DNA of 64,000 bases from contig CM075771.1 in assembly GCA_037974665.1 (NCBI GenBank), forward strand, positions 41,586,425 to 41,650,424. The letters are read 5' to 3'. Positions 33,721 through 46,497 of the stretch are shown in pieces. The DNA is from Ehretia macrophylla. Its lineage: Eukaryota; Streptophyta; Magnoliopsida; Boraginales; Ehretiaceae. Both the position numbers and the translations under genes were made by a program. Below the pieces are notes generated by a model. That model saw only the letters and a program-made list of their open reading frames with translations, searched no databases and had not been told where the DNA came from. How positions within the stretch are numbered: the first letter of the stretch is position 1; every line of letters begins with the position of its first letter.

Positions 33721-34479
33721 ACTCTTGAACCCGAACTCCAAATGATGCGAGGTTGTTTCTGAATTTAGCTCACTCCTTAAGCTTTAATTTGACATCTTGT
33801 TCACTGGAATTGGAGATTGTTTGCTTATCTTAATGATTATGAGAAAACAGTCCATTGCAGTGAGGGTTTCACCTATTGATATGCTTAGAAAAATTAATGT
33901 AGCTTCCCTTGTTGTGTTAAATGCTTGGGATTGTGGCATTTGGATGTTGTGTGGACTATTTTGAATGCTTGAGGGTGTTGGAATTAATCAATGTATGGCT
34001 TGAGCTTAATTACGAGATGACTTGGGGTTTAATCGCACAGGTAAACACGAATTGAAACCCTAGTAACTAGGTAAACTCGCTAAGTGTTGATCCTATGGAT
34101 ATTGTGTTTGATTGTGTGTTTAGTAGGCTGCCCGTAGTTGCCCTTGTAGCCCTAAATATGATTTTGATGATTACATGTTGATAAGTAGGCTTTTCTTGCA
34201 CCTGGTCCCACGTAGATGTCGTTGCATGATGTATAATCTTATTATTTGATTACGTGAACTTTGAAATGAGTTATATGACTTGATTTACGTGTGTTACATG
34301 GCTTCCCATCTAATGTTCATATAACTCCATGTGTTTTTCAAGTGAATTTACTTGTCATATCGTGCCTCGCGTGTTTAACTGTCAATGTGCAATCTTATGA
34401 CTGCTCGGAGGCAACCTACTTTGTTGACCTCCAAATGTGATATATTAAATGTCATAAATGTGCATTTCATACAAGGTTG

Positions 34480-34720
34480 CAACCTTTCATTCTGGCGTGG
34501 TAGCATTCACGCACACCGGGCGGAATCGGGCTTGCCGGTACAACCGTGACTACCATTGTCCAATTCCCTCTCTCGCTTGGGGGCTAGACTTCCTCGGAGA
34601 CTTGGGTCGTAGGATTTCGGGGTACATCCGGAGTACACCCATTTGGCGTGATAAGGGGGATGTTTTGAAGTTGGCAGCAACAACTGATACTGGAAATGAA
34701 CTGAGAGCAAAAGCTCACCG
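34480..34720. other. GC-richer conserved block of the LTR family (copy in LTR1)
   Basis: A block with TTTCATTCTGGCGTGGTAGC, GGGCTTGCCGGT, CAATTCCCTCTCTCGCTTGG and GGTACATCCGGAGTACACCC. It is the best-conserved stretch shared with LTR2 (52665-52850) and LTR3 (57520-57715, inverted). Its frame is open in LTR1 and LTR3 but not consistently, so conservation looks regulatory or structural and not protein-coding. A TCCGGAGTACACCC palindrome-like core is visible. Confidence 0.6.
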
Positions 34721-37700
34721 TATCCTTTTCACTATGTGTATAAGTACTCTCGCTTGGTTCCTAGAGGACCTCGGCGAGGAAAGACGTGTAATTGTGTTCC
34801 TTTACTTTTACATTTCATTATGTACTTACTTGTGATATATTCATGCTTACAAAATGAGTTTTCAAAAGTTGAACCGAAAACGAGTTTCAAAACTTATTTC
34901 TCGTTCCCCCTCGCTGAGTTCATAAGGACTCACCCTCTTTTATCATCTCAAGTGAAGAAAACCAAGAACAGGTACCCACGTACGACGTGCCTAATGATGA
35001 TTCCTTGGAATGATTGCTTGCCCTGCGTGCCTTACATGACTATGGCCATTTTGTGAACAATATGTTGCTTGAAGACTATTTCATTTCTTATGATGCTTGC
35101 TATTGTAATGTAAAAGACCCCCGTTGTAATTTGGGGTCTAATTTTGGCTTGTACTAATAATAACTAGATAGACCCTACTATGGTCGTTTTGCTATCGTTA
35201 CTGGCTAGTATCTATCATAGGATTATGAAGTATCAGGTAAGGATTAAGTAAAATGAACTTATCCAATCTTAAGCAGGTACTCATTGTTAAGCTAAGATCA
35301 ACAGGTACTTTGTAACGAGGATTAACAAACAAACGGGACATAGTACCATGCTAGGTTATTAATCAAACGAGACTTCGAGATAACTAGTAGGCGTTTCGAT
35401 TGACGACAAATAGTGATCTTAGTTGGAAATGAAATTGAGGCATTTAGAGAACTAGGTCAAACTAAATAGCCCAATTACAGCTGTTATGCTGCCGGTTTTC
35501 TGAAAAATTGTGGAGTCTAGGCTAAACGTTAAGTGTTAAACTTTCATAAACGATTGAGTACGAGACATGACTTGAATTTTTAGATCACACCCTAGTCTAA
35601 CCTTTATAGGCCGGGTTGGGGCGTGACAGTTGGAAAGCTCTCCGAGAGCTCTACGACAGGGGCACCAAGCCAACTTAGCTGTGCCTTTTTTCTGAACCCA
35701 AAATCGAATGTTTTCACCATTTTTGGGACACTTATCTTCTTTTGCACAATTTTTTCGTCCCGGATCGTACGTCGTCAGCCAAGAAAAGGACGACAACCTA
35801 ATCCATCATATTTCTATTACCGAATCTCATGGCACCCTGGGCTAGACAACTTCACTACACGTAGAGGCTGGGCCAGCAAATAGAGGGCGTAGGGCTTGTG
35901 ACCACGTATCCGTCGCTCCGGTGCTCATAACTTTTGATCCGTAAAGAGTTACGCAACGCACAACATACCGTTGGAAAGCTCTTCGAGAGCTCTACGATGG
36001 GGGCACCAAGCTTGCTCGGCTGTGCCTATTTTCAGAGCCCAAAATAGAACATTTCATCAGTTTCAAGACAATTTTCTTCTTTTGCGCAGTTTTTTCGTCC
36101 CGGATCGTACGTCGTGAGCCGCAAAAAAGACGACAACCTAATCCATCACATTTTGATTACCGAATCCCATGACACATTGGGCAAGACAACTTCACTTCAC
36201 GTAAAGGCTGGGCCCTCAATCTGAGGGCGTAGGGCTTGTGACCAGGTATCCGTTGCTCCGGTGCCCATAACTTTTGATCCATAAGGAGTTACACGGCGCA
36301 CAGCATACCGTTGGAAAGCTCTTTGAAAGCTCTACGACGGGGGCACCAAGCCTGCTCGGCTGTGCCTATTTTTGGAGAACAAAATCGAACGTTTTCATAA
36401 GTTTCGCTACACTTTTCTTCTTTTGCGCTGTTTTTTCATCCCGGATCGTACGTCGTGAGCCGCGAAAAGGACGACAACCTAATCTATCACATTTATATTA
36501 TCGAATCCCATGGCACCATGGACAAGACATCTTCACTTCACGTAGAGGCTGGGACTGCAAATCGAAGGCGTGGGGGTTGTGACCAGGTATCCGTCGCTCC
36601 GGTGCCTATAACTTGTGATCCGTAAGGAGTTACGCGGCGCATAGCATATTGTTGGAAAGCTCTTCGAGAGCTCTACGACGGTGGCACCAAGCCTGATTGG
36701 CTGCTTCTATTTTTAGAGCCCAAAATCGAATGTTTTCATTAGTTTCGGAATACTTTTCTTCTTTTGCACTATTTTTTCGACCCGGATCGTACATCGTGAG
36801 CCGTGAAAAGGACGACAACCTAATCCATCACATTTCTATTATCGAATCACACGACACCTTGGGCAAGACAACTTCACTTCACGTAGAGGCTGGGCTAGCA
36901 AATAGAGGGCATGGGGCATGTGACCAGGTATCCGTCGCTCTGGTACCTATAACTTGTGACCCGTAAGGAGTTACGCAGCGCATAGCATACCGTTGGAAAG
37001 CTCTTCGAGAGCTCTACGACAGAGGTACCAAGCCTGATTGGCTGCTTCTATTTTCGGAGCCCAAAATCGAATGTTTTCATTAGTTTCAGGACACTTTTGT
37101 TCTTTTGCGCTGTTTTTCTGACACGGATCGTACATCGTGAGCCGTGAAAAGGACGACAACCTAATCCATCACATTTCTATTATCGAATCACACGACACCT
37201 TGGACAAGACAACTTCACTTCACGTAGAGGCTGGGCCAGCAAATAGTGGGCGTGGGGCTTGTGACCAAGTATCCGTTGCTCCGGTGCACATAACTTTTGA
37301 TCCGTAAGGAGTTACACGATGCACAACATATCGTTGGAAATCTCTTCGAGAGCTCTATGATGGGGGCACCAAGCCTGCTCGGCTGTGCCTATTTTTGGAG
37401 CCCAAAATTGAACTTTTTCATTAGTTTTGGGACACTTCACTTCTTTTGTGCAGTTTTTTCGTCGCAGATCGTACGCCGAGAGCCTCGAAAAGGACGACAA
37501 CCTAATCCATCACATTTCTATTACCGAATCCCACGACACCTTGGGCTAGACAACTTCACTTCATGTAGAGGCTGGGCCCGCAAACAGAGGGCGTAGGCCT
37601 TGTAACCAGGTATCCGTCGCTCCGGTGCTCATAACTTTTGATCCGTAAGGAGTTACGCGGTGCACAACATACCGTTAGAAAGCTCTCTGAGAGCTCTACA

Positions 37701-40700
37701 ATGGGGGCACCAAGCTTGCTCGACTGTGCATGTTTTCATAGTCCAAAATCGAACGTTTTCATCAGTTTCAGAACACTTTTCTTTTTTTGCGCAGTTTTTC
37801 AGTCCCGAATCGTACCTCGTGAGCTGCGAAAAGGACGACAACCTAATCCATCACATTTTTTTTACCGAATCCCATGGCAGATTGGGCAAGACAACTTCAA
37901 TTCACGTAGATGCTGGGCCCTCAAACCGAGGGCTTGGGGCTTGTGACCAGGTATCCGTCACACCGGTGCCCATAACTTTTGATCCGTAAGGAGTTACGCG
38001 GTGCACAGCATACCGTTGAAAAGCTCTCTGAAAGCTTTACGATAGGGGTACCAAGTCTATCCGGCTGCGCTTGTTTTCGAAGCCCAAAATTGAATGTTTT
38101 GATTAGTTTCGGGATAGTTTTCTTCTTTTGTGCTGTTTTTCCGATCTAGATCGTACTTCGTGAGCCGCGAAAAGGACGACAACCAAATCCATCACATTTC
38201 TATTATCGAATCACACGGCACCTTGGGCAAGACAACTTCACTTAACGTAGAGGCTGGGCCAGCAAATAGAGGGCATGGGCCATGTAACCAGGTATCCGTT
38301 GCTCCGGTGCCCATAATTTTTGTTCCGTATGGAATTACGCGGCGCATAGCATACTGTTAGAAAGCTCTTCGAGAGCTCTACGACGGGGGCACCAATTCTG
38401 CTCGGCTGTGCCTATTTTCGGAGCCCAAAATCGAACATTTTCTTAAGTTTTTTTACACTTCTCTTCTTTTGCGCTGTTTTTCCGTCCTGGAGCTATGTCG
38501 TGAGCAGCGAAAAGGACGACAACATAATCTATCACATTTCTGTTATCGAAACCCATGGCACCATGAACAAGACATCTTTACTTCACGTAGAGGCTGGGCC
38601 TGCAAACCGAGGGTGTGGGCGTTGTGACCAGGTATCCGTCGCTCCGGTGCATATAACTTTTGATCCGTAAGGAGTTACGCGGCTCATAGCAAACTGTTGG
38701 AAAGCTCTCCAAGAGCTCTACGACGGGGGCACCAAGCCAGCTCGGTTGCGCCTACTTTCGGAGCCCAAAATTGAACATTTTCATCTGTTTCGGGACACTT
38801 ATCTTCTTTTGCGCAGTTTTTCCATCCCGGATCGTACGTTGTTAGCCACAAAAAGGACGACAACATAATCCATCACATTTCTATTACCGAATCCCACGGT
38901 ACCTTGGGCAAGACAACTTCACTTCACTTAGAGGCTAGACCCGCAAACAGAGGGCGTAGGGCTTGTGACTAAGTATCTGTCGCTCCGGTGCTAATAACTT
39001 TTGATCCATAAAGAGTTTCGCAGCGCACAGAATACCGTTGGATAGCTCTCCGAGAGCTCTACGACGAGGGTACTAAGCCTGCTTGGCTGCGCCTGTTTTC
39101 GGAGCCGAAAATTGAATGTTTTCATTACTTTCGGGATACTTTTCTTCTTTTGCGCTATTTTTCCGTCCCTAATTGCACATCGTGAGCCGTGAAAAGGACG
39201 ACAACCTAATCTATCACATTTATATTATCGAATCCCATGGCACCTTGGGCAAGACAACTTCACTTCACGTAGAGGCTGGGCCCGCAAACCGAGGGCGTGG
39301 GACTTGTGACCAGGTATCCGTCGTTCCGGTGCCTATAACTTTTGATTTGTAAGGAATTACGCAGTGCATAGCATACCGTTGGAAAGCTCTCCGAGAGCTC
39401 TACGACGGGGGCACCAAGCTTGCTAAATTGTGCCTGTTTTCTGAGCCCAAAATTGAATGTTTTCAATACTTTCGAGACACTTTTCTTCTTTTATGCTATT
39501 TTTTCGACCCGGATCGTACGTCATGAGCTGCGAAAAGGACAACGACCTAATCCATCACAGTTCCATTACCGAATCACACGGTACCTTGGGCAAGACAAGT
39601 TCACTGCAAGTAGAGGCTGGGCCCGCAAACAGAGGGCGTAGTGCTTGTGATTAGGTATCCGTCGCTCCGTTGCCCATAACTTTTGGTCCGAAAGGAGTTA
39701 CGGGGTGCACAGCATACCGTTGGAAAGCTCTCTAAGAGCTCCACGACGGGGGCACCGAGCCTGCTTGGTTGTACCTATTTTCGGAGCCCAAAATCAAACG
39801 TTTTCATAAGTTTCGTTACAATTTTCTTCTTTTGCTATGTTTTTCTGTCGCGGATCGTACGTCGTGAGCCGCGAAAAAGACGACAACCTAATCTATCACA
39901 TTTCTATTATCTAATCCCATGTCACCTTAGGCAAGACAACTTCACTTCACGTAGAGGCTGGGCCCGCAAACAGAGGGCGTGGGGCTTGTGACCAAGTATC
40001 CGTCACTTCGGTGCTCATAACTTTTGATCCGTAAGGAGTTATGCGGCGCACAATATACCGTTGGAAAGCTATCCGAGAGCTCTACGATGGGGGCACCAAG
40101 TTGGCATGGCTGTGCCTATTTTTGAAGCCTAAAATCGAAAGTTTTCTTCAGTTTCAGGACACTTTTTTTTGCACAGTTTTTCCATCCAGAATCGTAGGTC
40201 GTGAGCAGCGAAAAGGACGACAACCTAATTCAACACATTTCTATTACCGAATCATACGGCACTTTGGGCAAGACGACTTCACTTCACGTAGAGGCGGGGC
40301 CCGTAAGCAGAGGGCATGGGGCTTGTGACCAGGTATCCGTCGCTCCGGTGCTCATAACTTTTGATCCGTAAGGAGTTACGCGGCGCACAGCATACCGTTG
40401 GAAAGCACTCCGAGAGCTCTACGACGGGGGCACCAAGCTGGCACGGCTGTGCCTATTTTCGGAGCATAAAATCAAATATTTTCATCAGTTTCGGGATACT
40501 TTTCTTTTTTACGCAGTTTTTTCGTCCCGAATCGTATGTTGTGAGCCGCGAAAAGGACGACAACCTAATCCATCACATTTTTATTACCGAATGCCACGGT
40601 ACCTTAGGCTAGACGACTTTACTTCACGTAGAGGCTGGGCCCATAAACAGAGGGCGTGGGGCTTGTGACTAGGTATCCGTCGCTCTGGTGCCCAAAACTT

Positions 40701-43700
40701 TTGATCCGTAAGGAGTTACGCGGCGCACAACATACCGTTGGAAAGCTCTCCGAGAGCTCTACCACGGGGTAACAAGCCTACTTGGCTGAGCCTATTTTCC
40801 GAGCCCAAAATCAAATGATTTCTTTAGTTTTGGGACACTTTTTCTTCTTTTGCGCTGTTTTTTTGACCCGGATCGTACATCGTGAGCCGCAAAAAGGACG
40901 ACAACCTAACCCATCACATTTCTATTACCGAATCACACGACACATTGGGCAAGACAACTTCACTTCACGTAGAGGTTGGGCCCGCAAAGAGAGGGCGTGG
41001 GGATTGTGACCAGGTATCCGTCGCTCCGGTGCCCATAACTTTTGATCCATAAGGAGTTACGCGGCATACAACATACCGTTGGAAAACTCTCCGAGAGCTC
41101 TACGACGGGGGTACCAAACCTTCTCAGCTGCGCCACTTTTTGGAGACCAAAATCAAACGTTTTCATCAGTTTTGAGACACTTATCTTCTTTTGCGAAGTT
41201 TTTTTCTTCCCAGATCGTACGTCGTGAGCGCGAAAAGGACGACAACCTAATCTATCACATTTCTATAATCAAATCCCATGGCACCTTGGGCAAGAAAACT
41301 TCACTTCGCGTAGAGGCTGGGCCCGCAAACAGAGGGCGTGGGACTTGTGACCAGGTATCCGTCGCTCCGGTGCTCATAACTTTTGATCCGTAAGGAGTTA
41401 CGTGGCGCACAGCATACCATTGCAAAGCTCTCCGACAGCTCGACGATGAAGGAACCAAGCTTGCACGGTTTTGCCTATTTTCAAAATCCAAAATTGAACA
41501 TTTTCATCAGTTTCGGGACACTTTTCTTCTTTTGCGCTGTTTTTTCATCCTGAATCGTACGTCGTCAGCCGCGAAAAGGACGACAACCTAATCCATCACA
41601 TTTCTATTACCGAATGCAACGGAACCTTAGGCAAGACAACTTCACTTCACATAGAGGCTGGGCCCGCAAAACGAGGGCGTGGGGCTTGTGGCTAGGTATC
41701 CGTCGCTCCGGTGACCACAACTTTTGATCCGTAAGGAGTTACGCAACGCACAACATACCGTTGGAAAGCTCTCCGAGAACTCTACGACGGGGGAAGCAAG
41801 CCTGATCGGCTGAGCCTATTTTCGGAGCCCATATTCGAACGTTTTCATCAGTTTTCGGACACTTTTCTTCTTTTGCGCTGTTTTTCCATCCCGGATCGTA
41901 CGTCGTGAGCCGCGAAAATGACGACAACCTAATCCATCACATTTTTATTACCGAATCCCATGGTACATTGGGCAAGGCAACTTCATTTCACGTAGAGATT
42001 GGGCAAGCAAACAGAGGGCGTGGGGCTTGTGACCAGGTATCCGTCCCTCCGGTGCTAATAACTTTTGATCTGTAAGGAGTTACGCGGCGCACAACATACC
42101 GTTAGAAAGCTCCCCGAGAGCTCTACGATCGGGGCACCAAACTAGCTCGGCTGCGCTTATTTTTTGAAGCCCAAGATCAAGCGTTTTTATCAGTTTCGGG
42201 ACACTTTTCTTCTTTTGCGCTGTTTTATTGTCTCGGATCGTACGTCGTGAGCCACGAAAAGTGCGACAACCTAATCTATCACATTTCTATTACCGAATCC
42301 CATGGCACCTTGGGCAAGACAACTTCACTTCACGTAGAGGCTGGGCCCGCTAACCAAGGGCATGGGGCTTGTGACTAGGTATCCGTCGCTCTAGTGCCCA
42401 TAACTTTTGATCTGTAAGGAGTTACGCGGCGCACAGCATACCGTTGTAAAGCTCTCCGAGAGCTCTACAACGGGGGCACCAAACTTGACCATTTGTGCCT
42501 ATTTTTGGAGCCCAAAATCGAATGTTTTCATTAGTTTTGGGACACTTTTATTCTTTTGCACTGTTTTTCTGACCCGGATCGTACGTCGTGAGCCGTGAAA
42601 AGGACGACAACCTAATCCTCCACATTTCTATTACCGAATCACAAGGTACCTTGGGCAAGACAACTTCACGTCACGTAGAGATTGGGCCAGCAAACAGAGG
42701 GCGTGGGGGTTGTGACCAGGTATCTGTGACATCGGTGCTCATAACTTTTGATCCGTAAGGAGTTACGTGGTGCCCAACATACTGTTGGAAAGTAATTCGA
42801 GAGCTCTACAACGGGGGCACCAAGCTTCCTCGGCTGCGCCTATTTTCGGAGCCCAAAATCGAACGTTTTCATTAGTTTCAGGGCACTTTTCTTCTTTTGC
42901 GCAGATTTTTCATCCCGGATCGTACGTCGTGGGCCGCGAAAAGGACGATAACCTAATCCATCCCATTTCTATTACCGAAACACACGGCACATTGGGAAAG
43001 ACAAATTCACTTCACATAGAGGTTGGGCCCGCAAACAGAGGGCGTGGGGCTTGTCATCAGGCATCCATCGCTCCGGTGCCCATAACTTTTGATCCGTAAG
43101 TAGTTACGCGGCACACAGCATACCGTTGGAAAGCACTCAGAGAGCTCTACGATGGGGGCACCTAGCCTGCTCGGTTGCGCCTATTTTTGGATCCCAAAAC
43201 CGACCACTTTCATAAGTTTTGGGACACTTTTCTTCTTTTAAGCTATTTTTTCGTCCGGGATCGTACGTCGTGAACCGCGAAAAGAATGTCAACCTAATCC
43301 ATCACATTTCTATTACCGAATCACAAGGCACCTTGGGCAAGACAACTTCAATTCACGTAGAGGCTGGGCCCACAAACAGAGGGTGTGGTGCTTGTGACCT
43401 GGTACCCATCGCTCTGGTGCCCATAACTTTTGATCCGTAAGGTGTTACGCGGCGCACAGCATACCGTTGGAAAGTTCTCCGAGAGCTCTACGGTGGGGGC
43501 ACCAAGCGTGCTTGGCCGTGCATATTTTCGGAGCCCAAAATCGAACGTTTTCATTAGTTTCGGTACACTTTTCTTCTTTTGTGCTGTTTTTCTGTCCCGG
43601 GTCGTACGTCGTGAGCCGCAAAAAGGACGAAAACCTAATCCATCACATTTCTATTATCGAATCCCACGGCACCTTGGGCAAGACAACTTCACTTCACGTA

Positions 43701-43770
43701 GAGGCTGGGCCCGCAAACAGAGGGCGTGGGGCTTGTGACCAGGTATTCATCGCTCTGGTGCCCATAACTT

Positions 43771-46497
43771 TTGATCCGTAAAGAGTTACGCGGCACACAG
43801 TATACCGTTGGAAAGCTATCCGAGAGCTCTACGATGTGGGCTCTAAGCTTGCTCGACTACGCCTATTTTTGGGGCCCAAAATTAAATGTTTTCATCAGTA
43901 TCGGGACACTTTTCTTCTTTTGTACTATTTTTTCGTCCCGAATCGTACGTCGTGACCCGCGAAAATGACTACAACCTAATTCATCACATTTTTATTAGTG
44001 AATCACACGGTACCTTGGGCAAGACAACTTCACTTCAGGTAGAGGCTGAGCACGCAAACAGAGGGCACGGGGCTTGTGACCAGGTATCCGTCGCTCCGGT
44101 GCCCATAACTTTTGATCCGTAAAGAGTTACACGGCGCATAGCATACCGTTGGAAAGCACCCTGAGAGCTCTACGATGCGGGCACCTAGCCTGCTCGGTTG
44201 CTCCTATTTTCGGATCCCAAAATCGAACATTTTCATAATTTTGGGACACTTTTCTTCTTTTGCATTGTTTTTCCGTCCTGGGTCGTACGTCGTGAGCCGC
44301 GAAAGGGACGACAACCTAATCCATCACATTTCTATTACCGAATCCCACGGCACCTTGGGCAAGACAACTTCATTTCACGTAGAGGTTGGGCCCGCAAACA
44401 GAGGGTGTGGGGCTTATGACCAGGCATCCATCGGTCCGGTGCCCATAACCTTTGATCCGTAAGGAGTTACACGGCATACAACATACTGTTGGAAAGTACT
44501 TTGAGAGCTCTGCAATGGGGGCACTTAGCGTGCTCGTTTGCGCCTATTTTCGGATCCCAAAATCAAACATTTTCATAAGTTTTGGAACACTTTTCTTCTT
44601 TTGGGCTGTTTTTGGGTCCCGGATCGTACGTCATGAGCCGCGAAAAGGACGCTAACCTAATCCATCACATTTCTATTACCAAATTACACGGTACCTGGGA
44701 TAAGACAACTTCACTTCACATAGAGGCTGGGCCAGCAAACAGAGGGCGTGGGACTTATAACCAGGTATCCGTCGCCCCGGTGCCTATAACTATTGATCCA
44801 TAAGGAGTTCCGCGGTGCACAGCATACCGTTGGAAAGTTCTCCGAGAGCTCTCCGATGAAGGAACCAAACCTACTTGGCTACGCCTATTTTTGGAGCCCA
44901 AAATCGTCTATTTTCATTAGTTTCAAGACATTTTTCTTCTTTTGCGCTATTTTTTCGTCCTGGATCGTGCGTCGTGAGCCGCGAAAAGGACGACAACCTA
45001 ATCCATCACATTTCTATTACCGAATCGCACTGCACCTTTGGCAAGACAACATCACTTCACGTAGAGGCTGGGCCCGCAAACAAAGGGCGTGGGGCTTGTG
45101 ACCTGGTATCCGTCACTCTAGTGCCCTTAACTTTTGATCCGTAAGGAGTTACGCTGTACACAACATACCATTGAAAAGCACTCTGAGAGCTCTACGATGG
45201 AGGCACCTAGCCTGCTCGGTTCGGCCTGTATTTGGAGCCCAAAATAGAACATTTTCATAAGTTTTGGTACACTTTTCTTCTTTTGTGCTGTTTTCTCATC
45301 TCGGATCGTACGTCGTGAGCCGCGAAAAGGACGACAACCTAATCCACCACATTTCTATTACCGAATCCCATGGCACCTTGGGCAAGACAACTTCACTTCA
45401 CGTAGAGTCTGGGCCCGCAAACAGAGGGCGTGTGGCTTTTGACCAGGTATCCGTCGCTCTGATACCCATAAGTTTTGATCCGTAAGGAGTTACGCGGAGC
45501 ACAGTATACCGTTGGAAAGCGCTCTGAGAGCTCTACGACGGGGGCACCAAGCCTGCTCAGCTGCGACTATTTTCGGAGTTCAAAATCGTACATTTTCATC
45601 AATTTTGGGATATTTTTCTTCTTTTATGCTATTTTTCCGTACCAGATCGTACGTCGTGAGCCGCGAAAAAGACGACAACCTAATCCATCACATTTCAATT
45701 ACCGAATCACACGGCACCTTTGGCAAGACAACTTCACTTCACATAGAGGCTGGGCCCACAAACAGAGGGCATGGGGCTTATGACTAGGTATCCGTCGCTC
45801 CGGTGCCAATAATTTTTGAATCGTAAGAAGTTACACGGCGCACAGCGTATCGTTGCTAAGCACTCTAAGAGCTCTATAAGGGGGGCACCTAGCCTACTCG
45901 TTTGTGCCTGTTTTCGAAGCCCAAAATTGATCATTTTCATAAGTTTTTGGATACTTTTCTTCTTTTGCACTGTTTTTTCGTCCCGGATCGTACGTCGTTA
46001 GCCGCAAAAAGGACGACAACCTAATCCATTACATTTCTATTACCGAATCATATGGCACCTTGGGCAAGACAACTTCACTTCACGTAGAGGCTGGGCCAGC
46101 AAACAGAGGGCGTGGGGCTTGTGACCAGGTATCCGTCGCTTCGGTGCCCATAACTTTTGATCCGTAAGGAGTTACAAGGCCCACATCATACAGTTGGAAA
46201 GCTGTCCGAGAGCTCTACGATGGGGGCAACAAGCCTGCTCGGCTGTGCCAGTTTTCATATCCCAAAATCGAACATTTTCATAAGTTTCGGGACACTTTTC
46301 TTCTTTTGCGCTGTTTTTTCATCCCGGATCGTACGCCGTGAGCCGCGTAAAGGACGACAACATAATCCATCACATTTCTATTATCGAATCCCACGGCACC
46401 TTGGGCAAGACAACTTCATTTCATGTAGAGGCTGGGCCCACAAACAGAGGGCGTGAGGCTTGTGACCAGGTATTCATCGCTCCGGTGCCCATAACTT
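43771..46497. repeat. Higher-order unit of eight satellite monomers, copy A
   Basis: Monomer starts are 43771, 44112, 44452, 44793, 45134, 45475, 45816 and 46157, total 2,727 bp. Diagnostic variants: GGGCTCTAAGCTTGCTCG in the first, CACCTAGCCTGCTCGGTTGC and a shortened CATAATTTTGGGAC in the second, GGCACTTAGCGTGCTCGTTTG in the third, AAAATCG(T)-type and ACCAAACCT in the fourth, CCTGTATTTGGAGCCC in the fifth, GGAGTTCAAAATC in the sixth, CGTTGC(T/A)AAGCACTCTAAG in the seventh, and CATATCCCAAAAT in the eighth. Confidence 0.88.

Larger units (their letters stand above)
32065..35628 (+). mobile_element. LTR1: 3,564-bp solo-LTR-like insertion
   Basis: Starts TGTGAGGCCCGACC and ends GGGTTGGGGCGTGACA, with a perfect 5-bp duplication GTTGG. 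TG..CA ends and a 5-bp TSD are the marks of an LTR retrotransposon. Neither an internal region, PBS, PPT nor second LTR is present, so a solo LTR left by recombination is the simplest reading. Removing insert plus one TSD (3,569 bp) gives a 341-bp spacing between monomer starts 32024 and 35934, which verifies both ends. Landmarks inside: short CGTGC-type repeats near the left end, an imperfect ~200-bp tandem duplication (33340-33720), and a GC-richer block (34480-34720). The strand is arbitrary. Its ends are also partial inverted repeats (about 12 of 17 bases), so a TIR element cannot be fully excluded. Confidence 0.8.

Noticed and set aside
34458-34835. 125-codon open frame in the GC-richer LTR block
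   Set aside because: No consistent frame in LTR2, no domain similarity, and frames on both strands are open in different copies. Conservation fits a regulatory or structural part of the LTR.
32065-35628. Helitron or CACTA assignment for the LTR-like inserts
   Set aside because: Ends are TG..CA with a 5-bp target duplication. Helitrons make none and CACTA elements make 3 bp with CACTA ends.
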